The notes beneath the pieces were generated by a model. That model had not been told where the DNA came from. It made no database searches and saw only the letters and a list, made by a program, of their open reading frames with translations. Shown here one piece after another: positions 63,685 through 64,000 of a stretch of DNA of 64,000 nt (the stretch's first letter is position 1; the number at the start of each line of letters is the position of its first letter). Position numbers and translations under genes: made by a program. Source of the DNA: Natronosporangium sp035305625 (GTDB lineage Bacteria > Actinomycetota > Actinomycetes > Mycobacteriales > Micromonosporaceae); NCBI GenBank assembly GCA_963809545.1, contig CAWEKD010000006.1:111916-175915 (forward strand), read 5' to 3'.

Positions 63685-63831
63685 CCGTTCATCCTCGCAG
63701 TTGTCAGGTCAGTTGATGTCGGCGGGATCCCACTGTGCCGCGTGGGTGCGGAATGGGTCCAGGCACGCTAGCAGTTGGGTGGGATCCCCCCACCACTCAA
63801 CCCATCAACCGACAAACCAGCGAAACGTGAT
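63685..63831. other. Intergenic region upstream of the rrn terminator
   Basis: About 150 bases. A - strand frame reading EWWGDPTQLLACLDPF and ending AAQWDPADIN looks protein-like but has no start codon, and an in-frame stop lies just upstream. Probably a remnant or chance; no other feature. Confidence 0.25.
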
Positions 63832-63876
63832 GAAAACAAAATAGAGAGGGCACCCCAGTACGGGCGCCCTTTTCTT
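63832..63876 (-). terminator. rrn operon terminator
   Basis: On the - strand AGGGCGCCC pairs with GGGTGCCCT (one G-U) around a short loop, followed by CTCTCTATTTTGTTTT. It lies directly after the 5S rRNA 3' end. Confidence 0.85.
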
Positions 63877-63883
63877 GGGTTAT

Positions 63884-64000
63884 GCCCGGCGGTGTCCTAC
63901 TCTCCCACGTCGTCTCCAACGCAGTACCATCGGCGCTGATGGGCTTAGCTTCCGGGTTCGGAATGTTACCGGGCGTTTCCCCACCGCTATGACCGCCGTG
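63884..64000 (-). rRNA. rrf: 5S ribosomal RNA (5' end cut by the window)
   Basis: Read on -, the sequence begins CACGGCGGTCATAGCGG and ends GTAGGACACCGCCGGGCA, with the conserved ACATTCCGAACCCGGAAG loop. The first few bases lie beyond 64000. The 16S and 23S genes should lie further right. Confidence 0.95.

Noticed and set aside
63685..63831. Small tryptophan-rich gene next to the rrn terminator
   Set aside because: No start codon is available and an in-frame stop lies immediately upstream.
1..64000. CRISPR array, insertion sequence, prophage or secondary-metabolite cluster
   Set aside because: No regularly spaced repeats, transposase, phage structural genes or NRPS/PKS modules were seen; the lone IucA/IucC-like gene is not a cluster.

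Overview
The window is high-GC DNA from an actinobacterium. Evidence is the presence of rbpA, garA, steA, mctB-like and scpAB genes, frequent GTG starts, and long runs of genes joined by 4-base ATGA/GTGA overlaps. Separate lnt and ppm1 genes, and the overall gene order, fit a Micromonosporaceae-like organism better than a mycobacterium. This family-level placement is an inference only.

Positions 1-10.3 kb run mostly on the + strand. First comes a beta-lysine/lysine-degradation operon: an amidohydrolase with a frameshift, lysine 5,6-aminomutase (kamD, kamE) and 3-aminobutyryl-CoA ammonia-lyase (kal). Then lipoprotein and glycolipid genes (lnt, ppm1), fxsA, and on the - strand rbpA, a PH-like membrane protein and a DUF6319-like protein. 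A cupin gene (+) closes the stretch. Positions 10.3-16.2 kb look like an accessory island. It has gene remnants beside CTAG-rich palindromes, an ArsR repressor with an ICMT-like methyltransferase, a LuxR regulator with a degenerate receiver coupled to a DCC-family protein, and a cysteine-rich coiled-coil protein divergent from a tyrosine recombinase. The region between those last two carries a perfect 14-6-14 inverted repeat.

Positions 16.2-28.8 kb hold metabolic and housekeeping genes: carbonic anhydrase, glutathionyl-hydroquinone-reductase-like, BBE oxidase, a DEAD helicase with a tiny coupled membrane ORF, tandem GNAT, an IucA/IucC-like protein overlapping a peptide deformylase, a VWA protein, pabB and DUF5999. 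Positions 28.8-38.1 kb (- strand) hold the glycine-riboswitch/gcvP unit and the conserved block merR, bifunctional nuclease, garA, gcvH, DUF881, small basic protein, DUF881, pgsA-like and a frameshifted D,D-carboxypeptidase. A tRNA-Pro(GGG) follows on +.

Positions 38.6-63.7 kb (nearly all - strand) are a core chromosomal block, listed from the 3' end upward: der, cmk, rluB-like, scpB, scpA, parA, xerD, ald, NUDIX, pyrG, a large membrane protein, GT4, murJ, MraY-like, mctB-like, steA, recN, nadK, tlyA (frameshifted), two small proteins and a TPR-HAD protein. One SCP2 protein lies on +. The window ends in the 5S rRNA of an rrn operon on the - strand and its terminator.

Five single-base indels interrupt three conserved genes (amidohydrolase, carboxypeptidase x2, tlyA x2). 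At least two or three lie in G/C runs, so consensus error must be excluded before calling these pseudogenes. The most promising candidate for an undescribed system is the coiled-coil / inverted-repeat / recombinase module at 13.8-16.2 kb.
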